Shown piece after piece: positions 17,060 through 26,788 of a stretch of 64,000 bases of DNA. This stretch comes from Geothrix oryzae (GTDB taxonomy: Bacteria > Acidobacteriota > Holophagae > Holophagales > Holophagaceae). Position numbers and translations under genes: made by a program. The stretch lies in NCBI RefSeq assembly GCF_030295385.1, contig NZ_AP027079.1, positions 1,178,001 to 1,242,000 on the forward strand, given 5' to 3'. Each line of letters starts with the position of its first letter. Positions within the stretch are counted from its first letter, which is position 1. Below the pieces are notes generated by a model. That model ran no database searches, was not told the DNA's origin, and saw nothing but the letters and a program-made list of their open reading frames with translations.

Positions 17060-17163
17060 ACGACCTCTCGGATGATCGCTAGAAAGTAGTCGAGACAGGT
17101 ATTTCGTGCCAGGGCTTTTCGGGGTCGGGCGCCTCCCGGGGGGCTCTCGCCTACACTGGGACC

Positions 17164-17955
17164 ATGACGCCTTCGACCCTCCGCGCTGTCATGGCCGCCC
17201 TCCGCAAGCCGGAGAGCGGCTGTCCCTGGGACCTGAAGCAGGACCATCAGACGCTGGTCCGCTACCTCCGCGAGGAGGCGGCGGAGGTGCTCGACGCGCT
17301 GGCGGCGCACCGGCCCGGGGACGCCGCCACGGAAGTGCACCTCTGTGAGGAGCTCGGCGACCTCTGGCTGCAGATCGCCTTCCACGCCCAGCTGGCGGCG
17401 GATCGCGGCGCCTGGGACCTCCACGAGGTGGAGCGGGCGGTGGTGGAGAAGCTGGTGCGCCGCCATCCCCATGTGTTCGCCGAGGTGGAGGTGGCGGGTG
17501 CCGAGGAGGTGCTCACCAACTGGGCCGCCATCAAGCGCGAGGAGAAGGGGCTCGGGCCCGAATCGGAGCCCCGGCTGCTGGAGGGCATCCCGGCTTCCAT
17601 GTCCCCCATGGACGAGGCTCTGGAAATCGGCCGGCGCTGCGCCAAGGTGGGCTTTGAATGGCCGGATCTCGAAGGCGTCCTCGACAAGGTGAAGGAGGAG
17701 GTGGCCGAGCTGCAGGCCGAATCCGACCCCGTGCGCGTGGAAGAGGAGTTCGGCGATGTGCTCTTCAGCCTCATGCAGTGGGCCCGGAAGAAGGGCGTGG
17801 ATCCCGACGCGGCCCTGCGCCGCCAGATGATCCGCTTCAAGGGGCGCTTCGAGTCCGTGGAGGATGACGCCCGGGCCGCCGGAGGCTGGGACCACCGCGA
17901 CCTTGATCAGATGGAAGCGGCTTGGCAGGCGGCGAAGCGGAAGGCGAAGCCATGA
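17164..17955 (+). CDS. mazG: Nucleoside triphosphate pyrophosphohydrolase MazG
   Basis: The 263-residue protein contains the two MazG repeats of the long family form. The first repeat has CPWDLKQDHQTLVRYLREEA with EVLDAL and EELGDLWLQIAFHAQ. The second has VKEEVAELQ and EEEFGDVLFSLMQWARKKG. The E-x2-E and E-x2-D pairs bind Mg ions. MazG hydrolyses NTPs and dNTPs to monophosphate plus pyrophosphate, removing aberrant nucleotides and modulating (p)ppGpp responses. Its stop overlaps the start of the next gene in ATGA. Confidence 0.95.
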   Translation: MTPSTLRAVMAALRKPESGCPWDLKQDHQTLVRYLREEAAEVLDALAAHRPGDAATEVHLCEELGDLWLQIAFHAQLAADRGAWDLHEVERAVVEKLVRRHPHVFAEVEVAGAEEVLTNWAAIKREEKGLGPESEPRLLEGIPASMSPMDEALEIGRRCAKVGFEWPDLEGVLDKVKEEVAELQAESDPVRVEEEFGDVLFSLMQWARKKGVDPDAALRRQMIRFKGRFESVEDDARAAGGWDHRDLDQMEAAWQAAKRKAKP

Positions 17956-18449
17956 TGGCGCTGCTCGCCCCGCGGGGTGGCACGCCGCCGCCTGCAGCCG
18001 TGCTGCTGCTCGTCCCGGTGGTGTTCCTGGGGGTGTCCTGGCTCACCAACCGGCTCATGGGTCTTCCGGCCCTCTACGCGGCCTTCCCGGCCGATCCCAC
18101 GGATCCCATCGAGAGGAACCTGGGCTGGCAGCAGATCGAATTCGGCGCCCTGCGGGGGCACTCGCCCATCTCCCTCAAGGTGGGGCGGCGCTGCCTCCAC
18201 CTGAAGCAGCCCTTTCCCTTCCAGCCCGCCTGGTGGCAGGGGCCCGCCTCCATCCCCTGGGACCAGATCCGGATCGAGAAGGAGGCGAATGCCTCCGCCT
18301 GGGCTTTCATGAGCGCCGCCGAGTTCCGGCTGGGGCCGGAAGGCCGCTTGATCCGCCTGCGCGGCAGGGCCGCCCGGCGGCTCCAGGACCTGGTGAAACG
18401 GCGTCAGGAATGCGGCCCGCCCGCGGCAGGGCCGATCAGGCCCCGCTGA
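17952..18449 (+). CDS. Hypothetical single-pass membrane protein
   Basis: The 165-residue product starts inside an ATGA overlap with mazG, which is the reason for choosing this ATG over one 30 bp upstream. One hydrophobic helix (AAVLLLVPVVFLGVSWLTN) sits near residue 25, followed by a soluble domain with Trp-rich strands (IERNLGWQQIEFGAL, WWQGPASIPWDQIRI). The layout resembles small membrane proteins with a PH-like beta domain, but that is only a resemblance. I do not recognise a family. Translational coupling suggests it is expressed together with MazG. Confidence 0.7.
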   Translation: MMALLAPRGGTPPPAAVLLLVPVVFLGVSWLTNRLMGLPALYAAFPADPTDPIERNLGWQQIEFGALRGHSPISLKVGRRCLHLKQPFPFQPAWWQGPASIPWDQIRIEKEANASAWAFMSAAEFRLGPEGRLIRLRGRAARRLQDLVKRRQECGPPAAGPIRPR

Positions 18450-18501
18450 CATTTATTTGGATGAGCATTGAATGAGGTCGCGCCGCGAACGCAGAGACCG
18501 A

Positions 18502-20730
18502 TCAGTTGAGGTTCAGCCGCAGGACACCCCAGGCGGAGGCGCTGTAGAGGATCCCATTGCGGAAGGCGAGGCCCGAGCCGGTGAAGTTCAGGGTGGCGGG
18601 CGTGTTGAAGACCGGCACCCGGCAGGCCACGCCGCTGGAGGAGATCTGCAAGGGCCCCCACCCGCCGATGTCCTGGACGAGGAGGCTGCCGTTGCGGTCC
18701 ACGGCGATGCCGGATGGGGCGTAGAGGAGCTTGCCCACATCCGCCACGCTGGCGCTACCCGCGCTGCCCAGGGTGAACCGGAGGGTGGTCACCCCTCCCT
18801 CGGGGCTGATTCGGCGAATGGCGGCATTGCCGAAGTCCGCCACGAAGAGGATGCCTGAAGGATCCACAGCGAGGCCGTAGGGATGGTCGAACCTCGCCGA
18901 GGCGCCGATGCCGTCGGTCGACCCGGCCTGACCGGCCATTCCGGCCAGGGTGGTGACCAGGCCATCGGGGCCCATGCGCCGGATGGCATTGCCGTCGGTC
19001 ACATAGAGGTTGCCCTGGGCATCGGCGGCGAGCCCTGCGGGCGCGCTGAACCGGGCCTGGGAGCCCAGGCCGTCCTGCGTCCCCGTCTGACCGGCCGCGC
19101 CGGCCACCGTCGTGACCTGCCCGGCGGGCGTGATCTTCCGAAGGGTCGCGTTCAGGGCATCCGTGACGAAGACATTGCCGGACCCGTCGACAGCCGTGCT
19201 CACGGCCGCGCCGAACAGGGCCTGGGAGGCCGGTCCGTCGAGGGCCCCGCTCTGGTTGGGGACTCCGGCGTAGGTGCTGACGGTGCCCGCGGGGGTGATT
19301 TTCAGGATCGTGTTGTTGCTGGCGGGGAGGAAGACATTGCCTGCGGCGTCCATGCCGAAGTTCACGGGACCGAAGAGGGCGGGCCTCCGCTGGCCCGCCA
19401 GGGTGGTCACCTCGCCATCGGGCTTGATGGCACGGATCGCACTGTTCTGGTAGTCGGCGACCAGCACCTGCCCCGCGGCATCCACGGTCAATCCGGAGAT
19501 GGTGGAGAACCTGGCCGTGGCCCCGGGACCATCGACCCAGCCCAATTTCCCTTCCACGCCGGCGAAGATCGAGACCGCGCCCGCCGGGGTGATCCTGGCG
19601 ATGGCGTTCTCCCCGCCCACGAAGAGGCTGCCGTCGGGCCCGAGCGCCAGGGCGTTGGGGTTCCAGAGGGGCAGGGTGGTCGGCCAGGGGGCGCGGGTGG
19701 TGACGACACCTCCAGGGGTGATCGACCGGACGGCCCAGTTGCCGCTGTCCACCACGAGGAGGCTGCCGGAGGCATCCACCACGAGCCCGCTCGGTCGGAC
19801 GAACCGGGCCGAAATCCCGGCCCCATCGATGCGTCCCGTCATCCCGGGCGATCCGGCGAGGGTGCTCACCTGCCCCTGGGGCGTGACCAGCCGGATGGTG
19901 TGGTTTCCGGTGTCCGCCACATAGATGTTCTCGGCGGCGTCCACGGCCAGGCCCTTGGGGTAGTTGAACAGGGCCGAGGCCCCCACGCCGTCCGCGCTTC
20001 CCGTCTGGTCGGGAACGCCCGCGAGGGTGGTCAGCGCGCCCCCGGGCTTGAAGCGGCACAGCGAGGATCCCACGAAGAAATAGACATTCCCGGAGGGCCC
20101 CATGGTCATGTACGACGGGCCTCCCTGGGGCAGAGAGGGGAGCGGCGTCGACACCAGGCCCTGGGCCGAGAGCATGCGGATGGCCCGGTTCCCGTAGTCG
20201 GCGATGAGCAGGTTGCCGGAGGGGTCCGCCACCACGGCCGAGGTGTAGCTGAACCTGGCGAAGGCCGCGGGCCCATCGACGACGGGTGCATTGGGGATGC
20301 TCGCCAGCAGGCTGGTGGCACCGGCGGTCGCCGGGAAGACCGTCAGCGTGCAGGTGGCGCTGACGCTCCCGCCGGCATTGCTGGCCGTCAGGGTGTAGGT
20401 GGTGGTCTGGTTTGGATGAACCCAGCAGGTGCTACCGGTGACGGTTCCGATCCCCTGGTCGAGGGTCAGGCTGGTGGCCCCGGTGACCTGCCAGGCCAGC
20501 TGGGCGGAGGAGGAGCCGCCGAGAAGGTAGGAGGGCGCGCTGAAGTAGCCGATGGTCGGGGCCGGCGTCGGGGCGGGGGCGGCGGCCTGGGTCCCACCGC
20601 TCCGGCTCCCGCAGGCCAGGGCCGCGGCCAGCAGAAGGCCCGTCGCGACCAGGGCCAGGGGCCTCCCGAGAAACCGGCGGCCCTTTTCAGCCTGGATGGC
20701 CCAGCAGGAGAGGACGGTCACCATGGACAT
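18502..20730 (-). CDS. NHL-repeat beta-propeller lipoprotein
   Basis: The 742-residue protein starts after CGGAGCCACT and has a lipoprotein signal (LLLAAALACG). An Ig-like segment (about residues 60-130, TTTYTLTASNAGGSVSATCT) precedes about nine NHL-type repeats of roughly 55-60 residues. A typical repeat reads as VTTLAG, then DG-x-G-x-x-ARF, then GLAVD-x-x-GN-x-Y-V-AD, then N-x-A-I-R-x-I-T-P-x-G. NHL repeats form a six- or seven-bladed propeller used for ligand or protein binding; there is more than enough here for one propeller. It is probably a surface or periplasmic binding protein. The enzyme or partner is unknown. Confidence 0.85.
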   Translation of the reverse strand: MSMVTVLSCWAIQAEKGRRFLGRPLALVATGLLLAAALACGSRSGGTQAAAPAPTPAPTIGYFSAPSYLLGGSSSAQLAWQVTGATSLTLDQGIGTVTGSTCWVHPNQTTTYTLTASNAGGSVSATCTLTVFPATAGATSLLASIPNAPVVDGPAAFARFSYTSAVVADPSGNLLIADYGNRAIRMLSAQGLVSTPLPSLPQGGPSYMTMGPSGNVYFFVGSSLCRFKPGGALTTLAGVPDQTGSADGVGASALFNYPKGLAVDAAENIYVADTGNHTIRLVTPQGQVSTLAGSPGMTGRIDGAGISARFVRPSGLVVDASGSLLVVDSGNWAVRSITPGGVVTTRAPWPTTLPLWNPNALALGPDGSLFVGGENAIARITPAGAVSIFAGVEGKLGWVDGPGATARFSTISGLTVDAAGQVLVADYQNSAIRAIKPDGEVTTLAGQRRPALFGPVNFGMDAAGNVFLPASNNTILKITPAGTVSTYAGVPNQSGALDGPASQALFGAAVSTAVDGSGNVFVTDALNATLRKITPAGQVTTVAGAAGQTGTQDGLGSQARFSAPAGLAADAQGNLYVTDGNAIRRMGPDGLVTTLAGMAGQAGSTDGIGASARFDHPYGLAVDPSGILFVADFGNAAIRRISPEGGVTTLRFTLGSAGSASVADVGKLLYAPSGIAVDRNGSLLVQDIGGWGPLQISSSGVACRVPVFNTPATLNFTGSGLAFRNGILYSASAWGVLRLNLN

Positions 20731-20793
20731 AGTGGCTCCGGGATATGGGGGAAGGCCGGAACAGTATAGGCGACTGGGTTTGTCTCGATGAAG

Positions 20794-21849
<1,056 letters not shown>

Positions 21850-21926
21850 GGCGTCCTCCTGTGAAGAAACCTGCAAATGTATCTAATTGGCGTACGAATT
21901 CGGCGGAATCGTAGCTCAGATACCTC

Positions 21927-21954
21927 TTCACACTATGCGACTGAGGGGTAGACT
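21927..21954 (+). promoter_or_regulatory. Possible promoter of the DASS carrier gene
   Basis: TTCACA (21927-21932) and TAGACT (21949-21954) are 16 bp apart, upstream of a 42-nt leader. Five of six -35 bases but only four of six -10 bases match the sigma70 consensus, so this is tentative. Confidence 0.3.
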
Positions 21955-21996
21955 ACGCACCGAAATCCCACCCCATCCTAACCATGGAGGCTCCTT

Positions 21997-23751
21997 ATGA
22001 GCCATGAACCCGTTTCCGGAACGGCCCCGGCCGGAGGCTCGTCCGGCTGGCAGGGCGCCAGGCTGGTGCCAACCCTCGCGACCGTCCTTCTGGGTCTGCT
22101 CCTGTATGTTGGATTGCCTCGCCTGATGTCCGTGCCCGACGCCAAGCTCTTCACGGGCCAGCCTGCGGCGGCCAAGCCCGCTCCAGCGGCCGCCAAGCCC
22201 CCCATCAAGCCCGTTTCGGCGGTGGCCACGCCAATCCCAGTGGCGGCTCCGGCGCCGGCCAAGTCGCTGACCAAGGCCCAGCTGGAGGCCAAGGTGAAGG
22301 CGGAGGCTGAAGCCAAGGCCAGGGTCGAGGTCGAGGCCAAAGCGAAGGCGGAAGCCGATGCGAAGATGAAAGCCGAAGCGGAAGCCAAGGCCAAGGCTGA
22401 TGCCGAAGCCAAGCGGAAGGCCGACTGGGTGAAGGGGCTGCACCTCTTCGCCATCTTCGTCACCACCATCGTTGGCATCATCGTCAAGGCGCTGCCCATG
22501 GGGGCGGTGGCCATGATCGGCATCGCCGTGACGGCCCTCACGGGCACCCTCGGCATCGCGGATTCCATGAGCGGCTTCTCGGATGTGGTGATCTGGCTGA
22601 TCGTGCTGGCCTTCTTCATCTCCCGGGGCTTCATCAAGACGGGCCTCGGCGCCCGCATCGCCTACACCTTCATGGCCCTGCTCGGCAGGCGGACCCTGGG
22701 GCTCAGCTACGGCCTGGCCGCCACGGACCTGGTGCTGGCGCCGGCCATTCCCAGCAACACCGCCCGCGGCGGCGGCATCGTCATGCCCATCATGGCCTCG
22801 TTGGCCCGCGCCTACGGCAGCAACCCCGGCGACGCCAGCGCCCGGAAGATGGGCTCGTTCCTCACGCTGACCGCCTACCAGGTGAACTGCATCACCAGCG
22901 CCATGTTCCTCACCGCCATGGCCGCCAATCCGCTGGCCCAGAAGCTCGCGGGCGACCTCAAGGTGAACATCACCTGGGGCGGGTGGGCCCTCGCGGCCCT
23001 TGTGCCCGGCGCGGTGGCCCTGCTCCTGGTGCCCTTCCTGATCTACCGGCTCCACCGCCCCGAGATCACGGAGACGCCGGAGGCCGTGGAGATGGCCAAG
23101 GGCCATCTGCGCGACCTGGGGCCCATCAAGCGCCAGGAGTGGATGATGCTGGGCGTCTTCGTGATGCTGCTGGTGCTGTGGATCTTCGCGAAGCAGCTGG
23201 GCGACCTCAATCCCACCACTTCCGCCCTGGCGGGTCTTGCGGTGCTGCTCCTGAGCGGAGTCTTGAACTGGGAGGACATCAAGGCCGAGACCGGCGCCTG
23301 GGACACCCTGGTGTGGTTCGCGGCCCTCGTGATGATGGCCAGCTTCCTCAACAAGCTGGGCATGGTGCCCTGGTTCAGCAAGACCATGGGCGGCATGGTC
23401 GCGGGCAAGGGCTGGATCGCCGCCTTCCTGGTGCTGGCGCTGGTCTATTTCTACAGCCACTACTTCTTCGCCAGCAATACGGCCCATGTGGCCTCGATGT
23501 ACGCGGCCTTCCTCGGCGTCTCCATCGTGGCCGGGGCGCCCCCGGTGCTTGCCGCCCTGGTGCTGGCCTTCTTCAGCAACCTCTTCGCGGGCATGACCCA
23601 CTACGGGACGGGGCCGGCGCCGGTGTTGTTCGGAACGGGCTATGTGGAGCTGGGCACCTGGTGGCGGACGGGACTCATCGTGAGCGTCGTGAACATCCTC
23701 ATCTGGGTGGGTCTCGGCGGCCTCTGGTGGAAGGTGCTGGGTCTCTGGTAG
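21997..23751 (+). CDS. DASS-family carboxylate carrier with a long Ala/Lys/Glu-rich insertion after TM1
   Basis: The 584-residue protein is a divalent anion:sodium symporter (SLC13/CitT-TtdT type). TM2 onward is typical: [40 protein letters not shown], the SNT motif in [13 protein letters not shown], a second SNT ([13 protein letters not shown]), and a C-terminal [16 protein letters not shown]. Carriers of this type import or exchange tartrate, citrate, succinate or malate. Here the normally short loop between TM1 (24-40) and TM2 (about 147) is enlarged by about 100 residues: a Pro/Ala stretch (55-88) and a charged helix of repeated AEAKAKAEA-like units (90-144). It is divergent from dmlA, which supports a role with C4 hydroxy-acids. 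Confidence 0.9.
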   Translation: MSHEPVSGTAPAGGSSGWQGARLVPTLATVLLGLLLYVGLPRLMSVPDAKLFTGQPAAAKPAPAAAKPPIKPVSAVATPIPVAAPAPAKSLTKAQLEAKVKAEAEAKARVEVEAKAKAEADAKMKAEAEAKAKADAEAKRKADWVKGLHLFAIFVTTIVGIIVKALPMGAVAMIGIAVTALTGTLGIADSMSGFSDVVIWLIVLAFFISRGFIKTGLGARIAYTFMALLGRRTLGLSYGLAATDLVLAPAIPSNTARGGGIVMPIMASLARAYGSNPGDASARKMGSFLTLTAYQVNCITSAMFLTAMAANPLAQKLAGDLKVNITWGGWALAALVPGAVALLLVPFLIYRLHRPEITETPEAVEMAKGHLRDLGPIKRQEWMMLGVFVMLLVLWIFAKQLGDLNPTTSALAGLAVLLLSGVLNWEDIKAETGAWDTLVWFAALVMMASFLNKLGMVPWFSKTMGGMVAGKGWIAAFLVLALVYFYSHYFFASNTAHVASMYAAFLGVSIVAGAPPVLAALVLAFFSNLFAGMTHYGTGPAPVLFGTGYVELGTWWRTGLIVSVVNILIWVGLGGLWWKVLGLW

Positions 23752-23767
23752 GTTTCCCCCGCTCACG

Positions 23768-23795
23768 AAAAAGCCCCGCGGCAGCGGGGCTTTTT
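23768..23795. terminator. Bidirectional intrinsic terminator
   Basis: A perfect 12-bp stem (AAAAAGCCCCGC and its complement) with a GGCA loop gives a T5 tract on either strand. It sits between the convergent DASS and Dcu carrier genes, 16 bp from each stop. Confidence 0.92.
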
Positions 23796-23811
23796 CGCAG
23801 GGGAGGAGTCC

Positions 23812-25146
23812 TCAGCCCAGGATCTTCGACAGCCCGTAGGCGACGCAGGTGGAGACGCTGACCCCGATGAGGCCGGGGATCATGAAGCTGTGGTTGAGCA
23901 GGTACTTGCCGATCCGCGTGGTGCCGGTGCGGTCCATGTTGATGGCGGCGAGGTCGCTGGGGTAGAAGGCGAAGAAGAAGTAGGCGTAGCTGGCGGGGAT
24001 GAGGCTGAGCAGCAGCGGCGTGGGCAGGCCCAGGGCGTAGCCGAAGGGCAGCATGATGGTGAGCGTGGCGGCCTGGCTCTTCACGAAGGCGGACACGGCG
24101 AACATGGCGAGGGCGAAGGTCCAGGGGGCCACCTGCACCATGGTCTTGATGTTGGCCACCAGGTAGCTCTCGTTGGCCTTGATGAAGGTCTCGCTCATCC
24201 ACGCGATGCCGAAGATGGAGACGACGGCGATCATGCCCGCGATGAAGACGCTGGAGCGGGCGATGTCCGGGGCCTTCACCTTGGTGGCGAACAGGATGAA
24301 CGAGCCGAAGGCCAGCATGACGATCTGCACCACGGTGGTCATGGGCACGACCTTGCCGTTCACCAGGGGCAGGAGGCTGGGCTTCATGGCGATGAGGATG
24401 ATGGTCAGCACGCCGGCGAAGAAGAGGCCCACGGAGAGCTTTGCGGTGAAGGGGATCTCCATGCCCAGGGTGGTCACATTGGCGTCCAGGGCCTTGGCGA
24501 ACTCGGGATCCTTCATGCGCTCCAGGAACTCGGGGTCCTCATCCAGCTCCTTGCCGCGGTTGAAGCTCCAGGCGGCGGCGGCCAGCACGCCGATGATGCC
24601 GGCGGGCAGGGTGATGCGGATGATGTCGAAGAGGCCCACGGGATGGCCGTTCTTCGCGGCCATGGCCAGGAAGGTGGTGACGGCGGCGGCCACGGGGCTG
24701 GCCGTGATCCCCATCTGGGAGGCCACGCTCGAGATGGCCATGGGCCGCTCGGGGCGGATCCGGGTCTTCAGGGCCACATCGGAGATGACCGGCAGCAGCG
24801 CGTAGACCGCATGCCCCGTGCCCACGCAGACCGTGAGGAAGAAGGTGGAGAGGGGCGCCAGGATGGTCACATATTTGGGGTGGGCGCGGAGCAGGCGCTC
24901 CGTCAGCTGCACCAGGTAGTCGAGGCCGCCCGCGACCTGCAAGGTGGCCGACGCGGTCACCACCGCGAGGATGATGAGCATCACATCGATGGGGGGCGTG
25001 CCCGGGGCCACGCGGAAGCCGAGCACCAGCACGGCCACGCCCAGGCCGCCGATGAGGCCCAGCGCCACGCCGCCCTTCCGGATGCCCAGGAGGATGGCCG
25101 TGAGCACGAGTACGAACTGGATCCAGAACATGAAGGCTGGGGACAT
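23812..25146 (-). CDS. dcuA: Anaerobic C4-dicarboxylate transporter (DcuA/DcuB family)
   Basis: The 444-residue membrane protein has about ten to twelve helices and the family signatures QVAGGLDYLVQLTERLLR, HPKYVTILAPLSTFFLTV, SQMGITASPVAAAV, SQAATLTIMLP and TGTTRIGKYLLNHSFMIPG. Dcu carriers exchange fumarate, malate or aspartate for succinate under anaerobic conditions. The start follows AAAGGAGAACG. It converges with the DASS carrier, and the intergenic hairpin terminates both. DcuA and DcuB cannot be told apart by eye. Together with the neighbouring D-malate dehydrogenase it points to organic-acid metabolism without oxygen. Confidence 0.92.
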   Translation of the reverse strand: MSPAFMFWIQFVLVLTAILLGIRKGGVALGLIGGLGVAVLVLGFRVAPGTPPIDVMLIILAVVTASATLQVAGGLDYLVQLTERLLRAHPKYVTILAPLSTFFLTVCVGTGHAVYALLPVISDVALKTRIRPERPMAISSVASQMGITASPVAAAVTTFLAMAAKNGHPVGLFDIIRITLPAGIIGVLAAAAWSFNRGKELDEDPEFLERMKDPEFAKALDANVTTLGMEIPFTAKLSVGLFFAGVLTIILIAMKPSLLPLVNGKVVPMTTVVQIVMLAFGSFILFATKVKAPDIARSSVFIAGMIAVVSIFGIAWMSETFIKANESYLVANIKTMVQVAPWTFALAMFAVSAFVKSQAATLTIMLPFGYALGLPTPLLLSLIPASYAYFFFAFYPSDLAAINMDRTGTTRIGKYLLNHSFMIPGLIGVSVSTCVAYGLSKILG

Positions 25147-25362
25147 GGTCTCGTTCTCCTTTGAACCAGGTGTGTGGAAACCTGGGACGGCTGGAATCGT
25201 AGCAGACGAGTAGGTAATGAATGGAGCGGATGGCCGGTTTTTTTAGTTGAATAACCCCAGGTGGGTCGACCCCGGCCCCAGACCGGATCGTGTCATCAGG
25301 ATGGTCCTGCGGATCCGCCCCGCCAGGTGGAACCGCCGAGTAGATCTGCGGGGCAGGTTAGG

Positions 25363-26754
25363 ATGACCCCTTCAGGATGGCCCGCCGTGAATGCCCTTCC
25401 CTTCCATGTCGTCACCCTCACCCACCCGGGATGGGAGGAGGCCCTGGCCTGCGCAAAGCGCCTGCCCGGCGATGCGCTGCCGGAACTGCGGCTGGACCTG
25501 TTCCCCGAGGCGGATCCCGAGGCCCTGGTGGACGCCTTGAGGCGCCGCTGTCTGGTGACCTGCCGCCGGGTCTCCGAGGGCGGCCGCTGGCCTGATGAGG
25601 ACCCGGAAGGGCGACTGACCCACTTGGCCAAGGCCGTGAAGGGCCGTCCGGCCTGGCTGGACTTGGAGTGGGACCTGCCCGTGCCGGAGGAGATCCAGGC
25701 CGCCCGGACCCATGTGCGGCTGCTGCGCTCGATCCATGTGCCGCCCGGTGTCTTCGACCTCGAGGCCCGGCTCCAGCGCCTGCCGGAAGGTGAGGCCTTC
25801 AAGTGGGTGGGCTGGGCAGATCGCCTGGAGGATAACGCCCGCCTGAGGCCCGCCCTGGCCTGGGCCCGGGATCGTGGCCTGGCCCTGTCCGCCTTCCTCA
25901 TGGGGCCCAAGGGCATCCCCAGCCGCGCCCTGCAGGGAGCCTGGGGCGGGGCCTTCACCTATGCCGCACCGGACGATGGCCCCGCGGCCGCCCCGGGCCA
26001 GCTCCCCCTGGCCACGCTCCAGGCCTGGCGCTGCGCCCGCCTGCATCCGGGGCACGGTCTCTGCGGCGTCATCGGCGATCCGGTGCTCCATTCCCGGGGC
26101 CCGGCCTTCCACAACCCGCGGTTCCAGCGGGCCTTCAAGGATCTCCTCTACCTGCCCCTGGCCTGTGGAGAGGCCGGGGAGGCGGTGGCGGCCCTGGAGG
26201 CCCTCGGCGTCTTGGGCCTGAGCATCACGGCGCCCCTCAAGCTGGACCTGCCGCAGGCCCTGGGCCTGGAAGGGCCCCTCAATACCCTCTGGCGGCGGGC
26301 GCCCGGCGATCCCTGGCAGGGCGCCAACACGGATGCGGAGGCCTTCGGGCAGGCGCTGTCCAGCCTGGTCCCCGGACCCGTGCTGCTCCTCGGCGCTGGC
26401 GGCGTGGCGCGCACCAGCCGCGCGAGCCTGGAAGCGGCCGGCCGGCCGGTGCTCCAGGTCTCGCGTCAGCGGCCCGTGACGCCCGGCGAGGTGGCGGCCT
26501 TCGGCCCCGTGGGTCTCGTTCAGGCCACGAGCCTGGGGATGGCGCCGGAGGATCCCGCCCCCTTCGGCGATCTGCTGGAGGCCGCCCGGCCGTCCGCCCG
26601 CTGGGCCGTGGAGTGGATCTACAAGGAGGACACCGCCTTCGCCCTCTGGGCCCGGGAGGCGGGCCTGGCGCTGGTCGAGGGGAGCGCCCTCTTCGAGGCC
26701 CAGGCGGAGGCGCAGAGCCGGCGGTTCATCGAAGGCTGCGGGGGGGCGCTCTAA
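25363..26754 (+). CDS. aroDE: Bifunctional 3-dehydroquinate dehydratase / shikimate dehydrogenase (AroD-AroE)
   Basis: The 463-residue protein joins two shikimate-pathway enzymes. Residues about 12-225 are type I dehydroquinase with ELRLDLFPEADP, LVTCRR, a catalytic-His strand RSIHVPPG, the Schiff-base Lys in AFKWVGWADR, and APGQLPL. Residues about 230-463 are AroE with GVIGDPVLHSRGPAFHN, LSITAPLKLD (catalytic Lys), GANTDAEAF and an NADP loop LLLGAGGVARTS. AroD dehydrates 3-dehydroquinate and AroE reduces 3-dehydroshikimate with NADPH, so the fusion channels consecutive steps. Fused AroD-AroE is standard in plants and known in some bacteria such as Chlamydia. The start is uncertain: an ATG at 25363 or a GTG at 25387, both with weak ribosome-binding sites. 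Confidence 0.92.
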   Translation: MTPSGWPAVNALPFHVVTLTHPGWEEALACAKRLPGDALPELRLDLFPEADPEALVDALRRRCLVTCRRVSEGGRWPDEDPEGRLTHLAKAVKGRPAWLDLEWDLPVPEEIQAARTHVRLLRSIHVPPGVFDLEARLQRLPEGEAFKWVGWADRLEDNARLRPALAWARDRGLALSAFLMGPKGIPSRALQGAWGGAFTYAAPDDGPAAAPGQLPLATLQAWRCARLHPGHGLCGVIGDPVLHSRGPAFHNPRFQRAFKDLLYLPLACGEAGEAVAALEALGVLGLSITAPLKLDLPQALGLEGPLNTLWRRAPGDPWQGANTDAEAFGQALSSLVPGPVLLLGAGGVARTSRASLEAAGRPVLQVSRQRPVTPGEVAAFGPVGLVQATSLGMAPEDPAPFGDLLEAARPSARWAVEWIYKEDTAFALWAREAGLALVEGSALFEAQAEAQSRRFIEGCGGAL

Positions 26755-26788
26755 GTCATAAGGAGCCGATACCTGATAGCTTCTACCC

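Noticed and set aside
21850-21996. Riboswitch or tRNA in the dmlA/DASS divergent spacer
   Set aside because: A short tRNA-like GTAGCTCAG string occurs, but no acceptor or T-arm partner can be found.
22261-22430. Tandem DNA repeat array inside the DASS carrier gene
   Set aside because: The repeats are protein-level Ala/Lys/Glu units with varied codons, not exact DNA repeats, so I treat them as part of the CDS.
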